Shown here one piece after another: positions 37,067 to 48,100 of a stretch of DNA of 64,000 nucleotides. A program made the translations under genes and the position numbers. Each line of letters starts with the position of its first letter. Positions within the stretch are counted from its first letter, which is position 1. The notes under the pieces were generated by a model. The model ran no database searches. It saw only the letters and a program-made list of their open reading frames with translations, and had not been told where the DNA came from. This stretch comes from Castanea sativa (lineage: Eukaryota; Streptophyta; Magnoliopsida; Fagales; Fagaceae). The DNA lies in contig NC_134013.1 of assembly GCF_040712315.1 (NCBI RefSeq), positions 57,928,501 through 57,992,500 of the forward strand, read 5' to 3'.

Positions 37067-38396
37067 TGTTGGTTAAATACATGTTTGTATCGCATACAAA
37101 ACATACGCAGCGAAAAATTAACGGATCTACTTCATTTGCAATTGTTAACATGTTCTATGCAAATTTCAAAATTCAAGAACAAGAGAGCGTACCTTGGTAC
37201 TCGGGAATACTTTTAATCTTTACTCCAATTCCATTTTACACCCAAGAAGTGTGGTTTCTTAATCAGTTTTCAAAGGGACACCATTTTACAATGATGTCAC
37301 ACACACATAAAATTATGTATGTTTCTCGCTTTGTATCTAACTGATTATCTAATTGAGCTAGCCTTTTGAGCATTTCCAATTGGGCTTTAGTGTGTGGCTT
37401 GGAGTGGGACCAATAAGACACTATCTCCAATGGTCATTGGGCTTTTTTATCGACTCTTGACAAGTTCAAAGTTACCATTAACTATATTTAATACCACTAT
37501 ATAAATATAGTTGCATTCTAGGCCTTATTTATAAATTATATCCCAAGACTTTATTATACATGCAACCCTTTCATAAAATATTCGTTGTAATACAAAGTCA
37601 TCAATGTAGACTGCCATTTTGTAAAACTGCATCTTAATCCTTGAGTACCCGGTTTAATCATCTATGTTATTCTTCATATATTTATGAAATCCAATTTCAT
37701 AAATATATACTTTAGTAACTCCTTACTAAAATGGTTAGGCCTAACACTTTGAATAACCAAACTCATTAAACTTATCTCAAGGGAATATTTTGTATCTCTG
37801 TTAAGAGACTATAAATTCTATCTTAAGAATATATGTTCCATCAACATAAAATATGGCTGCCTAACATAATGAGGTTTTGATCGTGTCTTTAGATCTCACT
37901 CCTGTTATATTAAAGCAACATACATTTCATGATCAAGTCAATTATCCTCTCAGGATTAAGAATTCATGTAAATAGAAGTCGTGAGATTTATTATTCATTT
38001 GACAGTCGTTAGGAGAATAATAAATCTCACAGTGGTCCAGTTCAATATGTCTTAACTCTTAAAACATATCAATATACCAACTAGAAGTCTCCACTTCCAT
38101 GATCAAGAAAAATCATTTTAGTTGATATGTTATAGTCTTTGCAGATGAAATGCCCAATTTCATCACCAACTACGAACTATAATTTTGAGTTTACAAAGAA
38201 CTTGTGATTTATATCTTCTGTGACTTTTCACATAAATCACATACTATGCATCTTATGGACTATATGATAATGTCTAATATTCATGTTACCATTATTTTAG
38301 ATTATAATAAAACAACTTTATTAATTAAAACATTAAGTGATACATAATATCATATATAGTATCATACAATAGGATTTAAGGGCACACATCATAACA
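37067..38396 (-). mobile_element. Solo LTR with 5-bp target duplication GTAAC
   Basis: Begins TGTTGGTTAAATAC and ends ACATCATAACA on the plus strand (1330 bp), flanked by GTAAC at 37062-37066 and 38397-38401. The reverse complement starts TGTTATGATGTGTGCCC and contains GTGAGATTTATTATTCTCC, which I associate with copia-type LTRs, so the element probably lay on the minus strand. No internal region is present, so LTR-LTR recombination removed it. It contains a long inverted pair, GTGAGATTTATTATTC (37980) and GAATAATAAATCTCAC (38026). Confidence 0.85.
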
Positions 38397-38401
38397 GTAA
38401 C

Positions 38402-38720
38402 GTGGGAGGGAGAGTATGCCTCGGTCGAGTGGACCAGGACGAAGAAAAGGTATTGGAGTCGCAACATAGTTTAGGTTTGGGAACCATACATATAGCTTGC
38501 TTTTGTGGAAGGATTGATCTTACTACCAGAGTATGGGTTCAGAGTTTAGGTATGGCTTGGGAAGGTGTTAGACACCTAAGACCATTCGACCTGTGGGTCG
38601 GCTTCCACTTATTGTGTCTTACGTCTTAATCTCGTTAAAGGCAAGTTTAATATTGTATTCTGTAATCACACACATACTAGCATACATCTAAGCATACAAT
38701 ATGACATTCTCATACCAAAC
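38402..38720 (+). repeat. Dispersed repeat R, copy 1
   Basis: Shares with 43730-44040: GAACCATACATATAGC, TACTACCAGAGTATGGGTTC, GGGAAGGTGTTAGACACC and TTGTGTCTTACGTCTTAA, then ACACACATACTAGCATACATC. Hairpin GGTGTTAGACACC at 38564-38576. Non-coding. Confidence 0.7.
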
Positions 38721-38872
38721 TGATGTTGTGGAAACTATAAGAAAATAAACACGTTGCTTTTTGAGTGAAAAGAAAAGAAAAGAAAAAGAAACTAAACATG
38801 TTAGCTTTTGAATGAAAACCTCAAATCCATGAGGGGTCCCTTGAATCCACAAGGTGATAAAATTCTAGAGTC
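38721..38872 (-). repeat. LTR-derived segment at the 3' end of the gypsy remnant
   Basis: 152 bp homologous to 43012-43163 (shared AAGAAAATAAACA, TTGAATCCA and GATAA...TTCTAGAGTC). Homology stops abruptly at 38872, where coding sequence of RNase H begins, so a deletion joined them. Confidence 0.65.
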
Positions 38873-39559
38873 GTATGTATGCAACCCACCTGGCATGGAT
38901 TCTATTGATGACACTGACTATTTATAAATTGCAAAGTCTGATGATCCGTATACAACACAAACTCCCTTTAGACTAAGTAGTGCTCCCAGTGCTTTACAGT
39001 TCACACCAAAGCACATAACTCCCACTCATATGTAGACCACCTGCTTCGTGACTCAGAAAGCTTTTCACTAAAGAAAGAAATTGGCCTACCTTATTGTGAT
39101 AATATAGCACTGATTCCAACAATTGATGCATCACACTCCACTTGAAAGAATGCCTCAAAATTAGGCAAGGCTAAAACTAGGGAAGTACTCAGTTTTTCCT
39201 TGATTAGTGCAAAGCTCTATTTTATTGCCTCTCCCCAAAACAATTTCCCTTTCTTCAAGCATGCTATGATGGGGGCTACTATGCTTCTAAAATTCTAAAC
39301 AAACCTTCAGTAAAAGGTTGCTAGGCAATGAAAACTCTGCACATTGCTCACTATCTTCAAGGTTGGCCACTCCTGAATAACACAAACCTTTTCCTCATTG
39401 ACATGGATCCCTTTAGCACTTATTTCATACCCCAAAAACAACAACCTATTTGTGAAGAAATTACACTTCTTTAAGTTGACTTACAACTTGTTGGCCAATA
39501 AAACCTTTAGCACCTCATACACATAATTGTAATGAGCAACTTTTGTCTTATTGTATATC

Positions 39560-40950
39560 AAAATATCATCAAAATAGACAACTACAAACTTCTCAATAAA
39601 TGATTTCAATACCTGATTCATAAGTCACATGAATGTGCTAGGGGCATTTGATACGCTAAATGACATAACCATCCACTCAAAAAGCCCCTTTTTTTGTTGT
39701 GAGGGCTATCTTCCACTCATCATTGGTTCAGATGGGAATCTGGTGGTACCCACTTTTCAAATCCAATTTGGTGTAACACTTGCACCCACTCAACATGTCA
39801 AACATATCATCCAATTGAGTGATAAGGAATCAATACCTGACTATAATCTTGTTGATGGCTCAACTATCCATACACATGCGCTAGCTTCCATCATTCTTAA
39901 GTGTCAATAGGGCAGATACTGCACATGGACTCATGCTCTTTCTAATTTGTCCCTTACTAAGCAGTTCATCCACCTGACATTGCAAGATCTGGTTCTTCTA
40001 CAGATTCATCCGGTAATGTGGCAAGTTTGGAAGGCTAGCTCCAGGGACCAAATCAATGTGGTGTTGAATGTCATGCATCAGTGGCAATCCTGTAGGCAGC
40101 TCATCTAGAAATAGTCCCCCAAACTCCTTAAGCAATGGTTGCACTGCTGCTAGTATTTTAGGCACTGCTTTGGGCCCACCATTAGACACCACAACTACAA
40201 ATACCTACTTTGATTCCCTAACTTTCTTGTCAAATGCGTCCTCATTGTTAACCAGAAGAAGCGATGGCTTCCCCTCCACTTTGGAAGCATTGGGTACACT
40301 ACCCTTCTTGATAGGACTAAGGACAATTTTCCTGCCATTCTTAAAGAATACATACACGTTGTCCCTACATCTACGAGTAGCATCTACATCATACTGTCAT
40401 GGTCTTCCCAAAATTAAAGGACATGCATCCATCTTAACAACATCACATAGCACCTTATCTACATAACTCTTACCCATAAAAAAATTAATTCAACATTGAT
40501 GAGTAATAAAAGTTTCTGTACCTTTTTTAATCCAACCTATTCTGTATGGAGAGGGGTGTTTCTCTATCTTCAACCCCAATGTGGTGACTAGATTCTTGGA
40601 AGCGATGTTCTCCATACTGCCGCTATCAATAATAAGGTCACAAACCCTCTTGTTAATGGTACATCATGCCTGAAAGATCTCTTGTCGCTGATCATTCAAC
40701 TCCCTCGGTGTGAGCAACGACCTCTGAATGACTAGGGACCTCCCTAAGAGTTCACCCTCTTCATCATCCTAGATCTCATTGGATGTAAAGGAATAGGGAG
40801 CTGCACCTTCATCTCCTACCTTGTCTTTCTCCTCTACTTCGGTATCTTCATCCACCTACTCTACTAAATTCATAGTAGCTTACTTAGGACATGAGTGAGA
40901 TCGATGCCCTAGTTCACCACACTTGTAACACTTATCCCCTGTTGGTCTGG
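39560..40950 (-). pseudogene. pol: gypsy nucleocapsid, protease and reverse transcriptase
   Basis: Order on the minus strand: [14 protein letters not shown], several stops, the protease motif IDSGS, then the open stretch [17 protein letters not shown]...[23 protein letters not shown], a stop after HYRMNL, and degraded finger/palm motifs ([19 protein letters not shown]) up to VVVYFDDILIYN. Typical of Ty3/gypsy chromovirus-like pol. Broken by many stops. Confidence 0.8.
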
Positions 40951-41112
40951 CATAGGGATTGGTATTGGCTCCCTATTGTCTTGTAAAGCCTGTTGTTTCA
41001 TCCCTTGGTTAACTACTACCAACACTAACCTCCTTAATAACCAAAGGCTGTGGTGGTTTTGAGAACATTGGTTACTTCTCCTTATTGGTTGTAAAGCATG
41101 AAGAATCAAGAG

Positions 41113-42105
41113 TGTTAGGACATATATGATTCATGTTAGGAACATATGTCAACACTTTATGTAATTGGCTAATCTTTTGACAAAATGCACTTTACTTGTA
41201 ATTGGGTAGATCTAGGATGTGTTTAATGCTTCAAGAAATAAGGTTTCAAGTTCAAGTGTTAAAGCCATGCAAGTTTGTCCAAGAATCAAGTGAAGAAGTG
41301 CTGTTCATTAAAGCTCGATAGCTAGTATCAATCGAGGTTTAAAAGAGCTGTTTAGCCCGAGGCTCGACAGCTAGGGTATCTATCGAGATTTATGAAGTTC
41401 AGCTTTTCAGAGCCAATTTTCATCCAATCCGTGAATGTATGTTTAGGCTTTCTTTTCTCACAACCCTAAACATATATAAGGATTATTTTAAGGGCCGTCA
41501 CAGGTTGCACAAGAGCACAATTCCACAAGTGTGAAGAAAAGTGTAACCGGAAACCTAGTTTGCCCTAGTTCTTCTTTCTCTTGAAGAAGCTGCTGTATTT
41601 TGTACACTGTAGGGTTTTGTGACCAAGCAACTTCATGATCTTTATCGTGTGATGAATTGAAGAACTTTGCAGCTAACATGCTTCTTAAGTTGGTGATCAA
41701 GTCAAGTACTGGGATTCGTGCATCTATTGGTTAGTCACGTACTAGGAGCCATGCAATACAAGGAGAGATTGTCACTACAGAACAAGTCTAATTGGATATT
41801 GGGGTAAATGTTCAATTGTAGGTTGGTATAAGTTACTGGTACTCCTTTACTTGTAACCGCTTGTTTTGATAATAGTGGATTCTCGGGAGTGGTGACCTTA
41901 AAATCACACGGTGGAGTTTTTGCAGTGTAGGTTTTCCCCTTTCATAAACAAATCACCGTGTCATTTAATTTCTGTTGCATATTTAGTTATTTGGTGATTT
42001 GTTTGTGCTACCACATATTTTTCATGTTAATTTGATTACTTAATTAAACTTGGCTAATTAATCAATTAATGCATTACAAGGGGTCAATACATTCTTGGCC
42101 TATCA
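41113..42105 (+). mobile_element. Solo LTR inserted in gag, target duplication AAGAG
   Basis: Starts TGTTAGGACATA and ends TTGGCCTATCA (993 bp), flanked by AAGAG at 41108-41112 and 42106-42110. Has CATATATAAGGATT (TATA-like, about 41469) and direct repeats of GCTCGA(T/C)AGCTAG (41327 and 41363). Orientation is inferred as plus from the TATA-like motif. It lies within the gag of the minus-strand gypsy remnant, so it is younger than that element. Confidence 0.9.
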
Positions 42106-42110
42106 AAGAG

Positions 42111-42976
42111 AACTCCGATTAGCATACTGGGTCTTCATGTTTGATCTGCTCTGCTGGAACTCCACTTTCTTGATTAGGGTTACAGTTTCATTAAGTACAT
42201 ATAGGGTTTGCAAGGAAACTTGATCCTGAATCACTACACGCAGCCCATTCATAAACCTAGCAATTCGTTGATCTTTTGTTTCTGCCAAGTCATTACGAAT
42301 GGCCAGCCTATCAAACTCTTCCATGCAAGCATTGAATGTTCTAGTATCCTATTGACAATCCTGGTATTGCTTGAACAATTCCTGCTGATAATCTGGTGGT
42401 AAAAACTGTTCCTTCATTAGCCTCCATGAACGTACTGGGGCTCTTCTTTGATGAGTGCGAGTCAATTGCAAACGATCCACTAAGCAGATGCTCCCCCCTT
42501 CAATTTGTAGGCTACTAACCTAACCTATTTATCTTCTGTAGTCTCCATATAAGCAAAGAACCTCTTCACTTCAGTGACCCAATCTAGAAACCCTTCTATA
42601 GTAACATCTCCATTGAAAGAAGGTAATTCCATCTTCATACGGTACTCCTAATTATCATGAGCACATTCCCTAACAAGACTATGATATCCTCCATGAACAT
42701 CTTCTTCAAACTTATAATCTTTACTATCCTCTTTGTCATAGGATGGAGGCTTATTTCAATTATTATAACCAAACAGAGGAGGTTCATGCGCATCCCTGTT
42801 GTTGCGTTTACCATGGCCATCATGGTTAGGGTTCCTGGCAAGAAGGATGACGTCTGCTTACTATAGATCGTGCATTTGCTAGTTCACCTCACGAAATTGT
42901 TGGAACTCAAACCTAGTGAGGACTGGCTCTTCCACTTCGTTGTTGATGGGGTGGTCATTGTCGCGCCTATTTGCCA
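42111..42976 (-). pseudogene. gag: gypsy gag, N-terminal part
   Basis: After the ATG the frame reads NNEVEEPVLTRFEFQQFREVN then stops. The best-preserved piece is EEFDRLAIRNDLAETKDQRI (42103-42324), the end of the retrotransposon gag domain, with FMNGLRVVIQDQVSLQTLYV. It is separated from the zinc knuckle by the inserted solo LTR. Confidence 0.75.
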
Positions 42977-43011
42977 TTAGACCAGAAAAAAATCAAGGCT
43001 TTAATACCAAT

Positions 43012-43729
43012 TGATGTCCGGGAAGTTACAAGAAAATAAACATGTTGCTTTTTAATGAAAAAAAGAAAGAAACTAAACACGTTAGCTTCTAAATGAAAAT
43101 CTTGAATCCATGAGGAGCCCCTTGAATCCATAAGTTGATAAGGTTCTAGAGTCCATAAGAGAGAAAGAGACAAAACAAATGGGACCTTATTATGACTTTT
43201 AAACTAAAAGTTATTAAGGAAAAACAAATATTACTATAAATAGTAAAAACACTGTTTTCGGGGCCTTAACAAAGGAACTTGCCTAAATTTAGGTGATGCT
43301 TATGACTTGTAATAAGTCTCGATCAAAATATCGTTTTCCTTCAACCTGCTAAATTTCATGCAATTCTGCACTGTCACCTTGATGGCCTCTAGTAGCACCT
43401 TTTTTGATTTTGCGTTGTGACTTTTGGCATCCCTGCTACTCCAGGAAGGCATGTGTTGTCTAGTTTACGTCACAAACCCTAGCATACATCTATCATGCAT
43501 CTCATATCATATCCTAGCATACATCTATCACACACAACATCATATATCTCATCATATCATGATCAAGATAGAACATAAGATATGGCAGCAAGCAAACAAG
43601 CATATATCATATCCAAGACAAAAATGTAGGCATGTTAAGATCAAAGAAACATGTTATCATATCCAATACATTCATGCTTGTCAAGGCAAGGTTAAAATCA
43701 AATCTCCAAACAAATGCATGTTCATATTG
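43012..43729 (-). repeat. 5' LTR of the gypsy remnant (right-hand end uncertain)
   Basis: Starts TGATGTCCGGG directly beside the primer site. 43012-43163 is shared with 38721-38872. The outer end cannot be located. Positions 43440-43730 contain repeats of CTAGCATACATCTATCA and CATATCATATC. Confidence 0.5.
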
Positions 43730-44240
43730 TGGGTGCAAGGGGGGGAGGGGAGTCGCCACCTAGTTATATGGTCTAGGAACCATGAATATAGCATCCTTTC
43801 GAGGAAGGACTTTTGATTTTACTACCAGGGTATGGGTTTAGAATTTAGGTACATTCTTGGGAAGGTGTTAGGCACCCAAGATCACCCAACCCTAAGGTTG
43901 GCCTTCTATCATTGTGTCTTAAGTCTTAACCATATTAAAAACATGTTCAACACTTGCATCTATGCTCACACACACACACACTAACATACATCCAAGCATA
44001 CAACATGACATCTTTTATCCCAAACAAAACATACTTATCTATCTACCCAAATAAAAGAGAGCCAAACGTATCAAAGAAACCCTAGCATTCATCTATCATG
44101 TGAAAGCCTATCATACATCTAAAACATATCATGCATATCATAAACCAAGCGTTAACAAACTAGAAACCCTAATAATAGATCTAAGCTTGTTTCATCATAT
44201 CATAAGGCCAAAGCACAAATGCATGGACATTGCTAATGCA
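43730..44240 (+). repeat. Dispersed repeat R, copy 2
   Basis: Contains GGGAGTCGCCACCTAG, GAACCATGAATATAGC, TACTACCAGGGTATGGGTTT and GGGAAGGTGTTAGGCACCC. The hairpin GGTGTTAGGCACC at 43864-43876 keeps pairing through one G-T change. CACACA and CATACATC tracts follow. Non-coding. Confidence 0.7.
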
Positions 44241-44259
44241 TGACTTACCCTTTGCTTAC

Positions 44260-45570
44260 TGATAACGTCTTAAAATATATACTTGTTATATATTTATGTG
44301 GGCGTTATCTCCTTATTACTATGCTTAATTTGTATAATTAAGCCATGATTTAGGGCGTTATCTCCTTATTACTATGCTTAATTTGTATAATTAAGCCATG
44401 ATTTACATTAGTCCTTATTATTTATCTTTACATAATTTCTTGAATAAGATGCCATTCATTGTGTGTAATTTTCTACTTTCAAGAAATCATGTGAGAAAGA
44501 TGAGTTTACAAGAATTTGTGAGAGAATGGAGGCCAAACTAGAATTAAGTGGAGCTAAAGGACCATGCTTAAATGTATAAGAAGTTGAAGCTGTAGTGCTT
44601 GGATCGTCTACCATGATTGGAAGCTTCAAATAAGGAAAGAAATCAAAGAGGCAGAATCTGAAAAGGAAAAATCTGATTTGAGCACTGATCAGTATTTTGG
44701 GCGTATCTCTCTCCTCAAACATCTAATTGACACAAGACTAGATGGGTTGGAATCATAACTTAAATATCGACAACTTTCCAGTTTTGAGTTTTTCGAAATT
44801 CTCATGTTTTGAAGGCCGAAATTAACTCACAAGTTACTGCTGTAAACTTGGGCCGAAATTAAAATAGTAAAAGTTTTATTTTCTTTAGACACTTAGACAT
44901 TAGGGTTTTGGAAAGGAGGCTGGGAAAACGAAATTTTGGCAGAGAAAATCTTGTATTTTCCTTTCTCTAATGGCAGCCTAAACTCTTTGGTAGGGCTAGA
45001 GGTTATGTTTCTTCTATATGGTATGAATATTCAATGTGATTCTTTTTAAGATTTTATCAACAACATATTTGATTGTTCAATTAGATTTCTTTTGATGTAT
45101 TAGTTCTTCCATGCTTTCAATAAGTTCAATCATGTTTTTTTTATTTATTTAGATGAATTTCTAATAGTTTCAAATAGAAATCACGTTTCAAAGTGAATGG
45201 GTTTTTCTGAAAACTATTCTAATCGCATTATTAATTGAGGTTATCATGCGTTCTTGAATTGTCTCAGTTCAACCGAATCATAAGTTTTTAATTGTATAAG
45301 AACAATAAAATATGAAATATATATTTTCTTAGATCACAAAGAATCTTATATCAATATAGGGAAACACCCCGATGCCCTAGTATTTACATTATTGATTTAA
45401 ATAAGTTTTTATTATTATTCTAATTAACAATCACCAAGCAAAAGTATTTTTCTTCTTCACCAAAATTATTATTTAATTATATTGTCCTTGAATTTACCCT
45501 GCTTCTTGTGGTTCGACCTCGGTACTCCGAGAATTATATTGCTACAATCTTCTGCACTTGGGAGTGAACA
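44260..45570 (+). repeat. Athila-like 5' LTR
   Basis: Starts TGATAACGTCTTAAAAT and ends GGGAGTGAACA, 1311 bp, just before an Athila-type primer site. Positions 44300-44352 and 44353-44405 are an exact or near-exact 53-bp tandem duplication (GGGCGTTATCTCC...). Length and position fit Athila LTRs. No second LTR is present. Confidence 0.6.
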
Positions 45571-45578
45571 AGTAAATT

Positions 45579-45598
45579 TCGGCGTCGTTGCCAGGGAG
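45579..45598 (+). other. Athila-type primer binding site
   Basis: TCGGCGTCGTTGCCAGGGAG matches the TTGGCGCCGTTGCCGGGGA site used by Athila elements except for a few transitions. Confidence 0.7.
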
Positions 45599-45859
45599 CT
45601 GTTGCGCGTTCAGGAGGCAATTTTTTTTTTTGGAGCAAAGCATAGCTGGTGGAAATTCTTCTATTGGTAACTCCGTTCCATTTTTTCTCTTATTTTTTTA
45701 TTTTATTTTTTCTAGTTGTTTTTATTTTATGTTATTTTATTGTGCATTCATTGTTGCATGAGCATTTAGGTTAGAAACAAGAGAGGCAGATTAGAAAATT
45801 TTGAAACTTACTTTGGTAATCTTTTTGACACACCTTCACCTTCACCCTCTTCATCAATC

Positions 45860-46729
45860 ATGGGTGATGAAACATATAATAATCATGAGGAGAATAGAAG
45901 AACTATGTATGAATTGTTGCATCCTACACAAAATTATGTTCCTTCAAGCATCATGTTTCCTCCTAATGCACCATATGTAGAATTGAAACAAGGTTTATTA
46001 GCAATACTTCTTGACTTTAGGGGACAAGAAAATGAAAATCCTTATGTCCATGTTAGAGCTTTTGAAGAGGTAATTAGTAGTTTCTATGCAGAAAATGTTA
46101 TTGAGACTACTAAGTTACGTTTCTTTCCTTTTTCTCTTAAGGATAAGGCAAGAAGTTGGCTTTACACCTTGAAACCTAGGTCTATAGGTAGTTGGGGGGA
46201 GATGGCCAAAGAGCTTTTTAAGAAACATTTTCCTCCCCACAAAGTCCAACAAGTGAAAAGAAGGATAGCTAGTTTTGTCCAAGGAGAAAATGAGACCTTA
46301 TACCAAGCTTGGGAAAGGTACAAAGATCTTTTCAAATTCTGTCCAACTCATGGGTATGAAGATTGGAGGGGACTTTTTACAAAAAGAACCCGAAGATGCA
46401 ATGGATTATCTTGATGAGATAGTTGAAAACTCTAACACATGGACTGGACCTAGTCCTATGGACTCCACTGATAAGACTAGAACTAACACTACCACTTCTA
46501 GTGGAAGTGTTTTCAAGTTGAGGGAAGATGATAACATGAGTGCAAAAATCAGCATGTTAACTAAAGAAATTGAGGCACTCAAAATGAAAGGAAGCAAGAG
46601 TGTTAGTGCTACCTTTAGAGAGGACCCAATGGAGGTGTGTAAAATCTGTCATGAGATAAATCATGCTACAAATGAATGTACATCACTTTCATCATTTTTA
46701 AATGTGCCAGAAATAGTGATAACAAACTA
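45860..46729 (+). pseudogene. gag: Athila-like gag, internally deleted and truncated
   Basis: ATG 45860 (MGDETYNNHEENRRTMYELL). Capsid motifs FRGQENENPYVHVRAFEEV, TKLRFFPFSLKDKARSWLYTL and RRIASFVQGENETLYQAWERY (up to about 46317). After HGYEDWRG the family normally has about 30 more residues. Here they are missing and the frame shifts to FLQKEPEDAMDYLDEI. Then SGSVFKLREDDNMSAKISML and a knuckle-like CKICHEINHATNEC (46639-46680). Sequence similarity stops after FLNVPE. No pol follows. Confidence 0.8.
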
Positions 46730-46734
46730 ACATA

Positions 46735-47580
46735 CTTAAGGACTAAAAAACTATGTAAACCTAATCAAAACAAACATATTATAGCAAAAAAAAAAAAACA
46801 CAAAAAAACACAAAAAAGAAAAAGAAAAATAGAAAGATTAATGCAGGAAAAGGCTAAGAAAAGAAAATTAAAGTTTAGAACTTATACCTTGAAAACAAAA
46901 GCTTCTTGGCTTTATTTTTACCTTTCCTATTAGTCAAATCTATCACAAACAAATAAGAAAGTGACTAGAAATGTTAGAATTCCAAGATCAAGGCTAGAAA
47001 AGGCCTTAATCAGAAAAATATTGATTTGAGAATGTTTTGTGAAAAACTCCCTCTTTGATTCACTATTTCTAGTGATCCTATGTTTTCCCCTAGGATTTCT
47101 GTGTGTTTTTAAAAGCTACTATGTATGGCTTTATATAGTTGAAAAATGAGAGTTTGGAACGGTTCCCAGACGATGTGAGATTCATTCCAACCCTACTTAA
47201 TGCTGAAAAACTTGTCTTTCATAGTTTCTCGAACCCTAGCATGCGTGCACAGCCCCATGTCTGCGTATGCATGCATGAGACATACACACGCAACTTTGGG
47301 ACATGTGTGCGCATATGTGTGTATACATAAGCGTGCCCTAGAGTTTCTTGGCCTTAATTTTCCAAAAATAGATTTATTTAGTTCATAAAAAGTTATATTT
47401 TTCCAAAAACTCCTTCCTCAAGTTAATTTCGTTCTGATCGAGCCCTAAACCAACCTTGGGCTTTATAATTTCAACATTTTTGGGGAATGAGGGCTCAAGT
47501 CGTAAAGGGTACAAAATATGGTGTTTATAGTGGGGTCCAAGTGTTTTATCCCCGGGCTCACCAAAATTGGGGGAGAAAAC
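46735..47580. other. Unassigned sequence after the Athila remnant
   Basis: A-rich at 46785-46880, then unrecognised DNA. 47240-47335 is rich in alternating purine-pyrimidine steps (GTGTGCGCATATGTGTGTATAC). No gene recognised. Confidence 0.4.
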
Positions 47581-47589
47581 TAGGGGGGA

Positions 47590-48088
47590 GTCTAATTTGC
47601 TTGATTGATGAAAATGCCTGTGTGCACTTGCACATGGGTTTTGCCTATGTGCACTTGCACATGGGTTTCGTCCAGTTTGCCTTTTTCTTTTTATTTTTTT
47701 TTTACTTTCTAAGCTTTTGCTTTCCTGGGCAATAAACATTTCCTTTTCTCTTCTCTTGTTTTCTTTTTCTTTCTTGGGATGTTGCCTCTTTTTTTCTTTT
47801 TTTTCTTTTTTTCTTTCTTTTAATTTCCTGGGGCCGTGGGCGTTATAGTGTTTTAAAAAAAAAAAAACTAGATGTGATTTTTTTTCCTAGACATAATTTT
47901 TATTTTTTAATAAATTTGGGTGATTGCTTTTTTTTTTTGGTTGTTTGTCACTTTTTTTTTTAATTGGGCATCATTTTTTAACAAGGGTATATGAGTAAAT
48001 TTATACAAACTCACTTTTTCCATCTACTTTTCCACTCCCAACCAAACAAAAATGAGGGAAATTTAAATCTTTTCTATCCTCCCACTTT
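47590..48088. mobile_element. Right arm of the split MITE
   Basis: Contains GTGCACTTGCACATGGGTTT twice (47620-47668) and ends with CTACTTTTCCACTCCCAACCAAAC and CCTCCCACTTTTCC, matching the right half of the MITE at 20.7 kb. The last about 25 bp of the expected terminus are missing. The exact left limit is uncertain. Confidence 0.5.
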
Positions 48089-48100
48089 TCCAAGCTATGC

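Larger units (their letters stand above)
38873..43011 (-). mobile_element. Minus-strand Ty3/gypsy remnant (integrase deleted)
   Basis: Read from right to left: primer site TTGGTATTAAAGCC (43011-42998, resembling the initiator-Met site TGGTATCAGAGCC), ATG at about 42976 (MANRRDNDHP), gag, a CCHC knuckle [14 protein letters not shown] (about 40890-40931), protease [14 protein letters not shown] (about 40605-40646), then reverse transcriptase starting [10 protein letters not shown], the catalytic YFDD (39576-39565) and RNase H up to about 38885 (LYTDHQTLQFIN). Integrase is absent. Frameshifts and stops are frequent. A solo LTR splits gag. Confidence 0.85.

Noticed and set aside
46676..46933. Lysine-rich 85-codon frame
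   Set aside because: A-rich low-complexity DNA after the Athila gag; no family signal.
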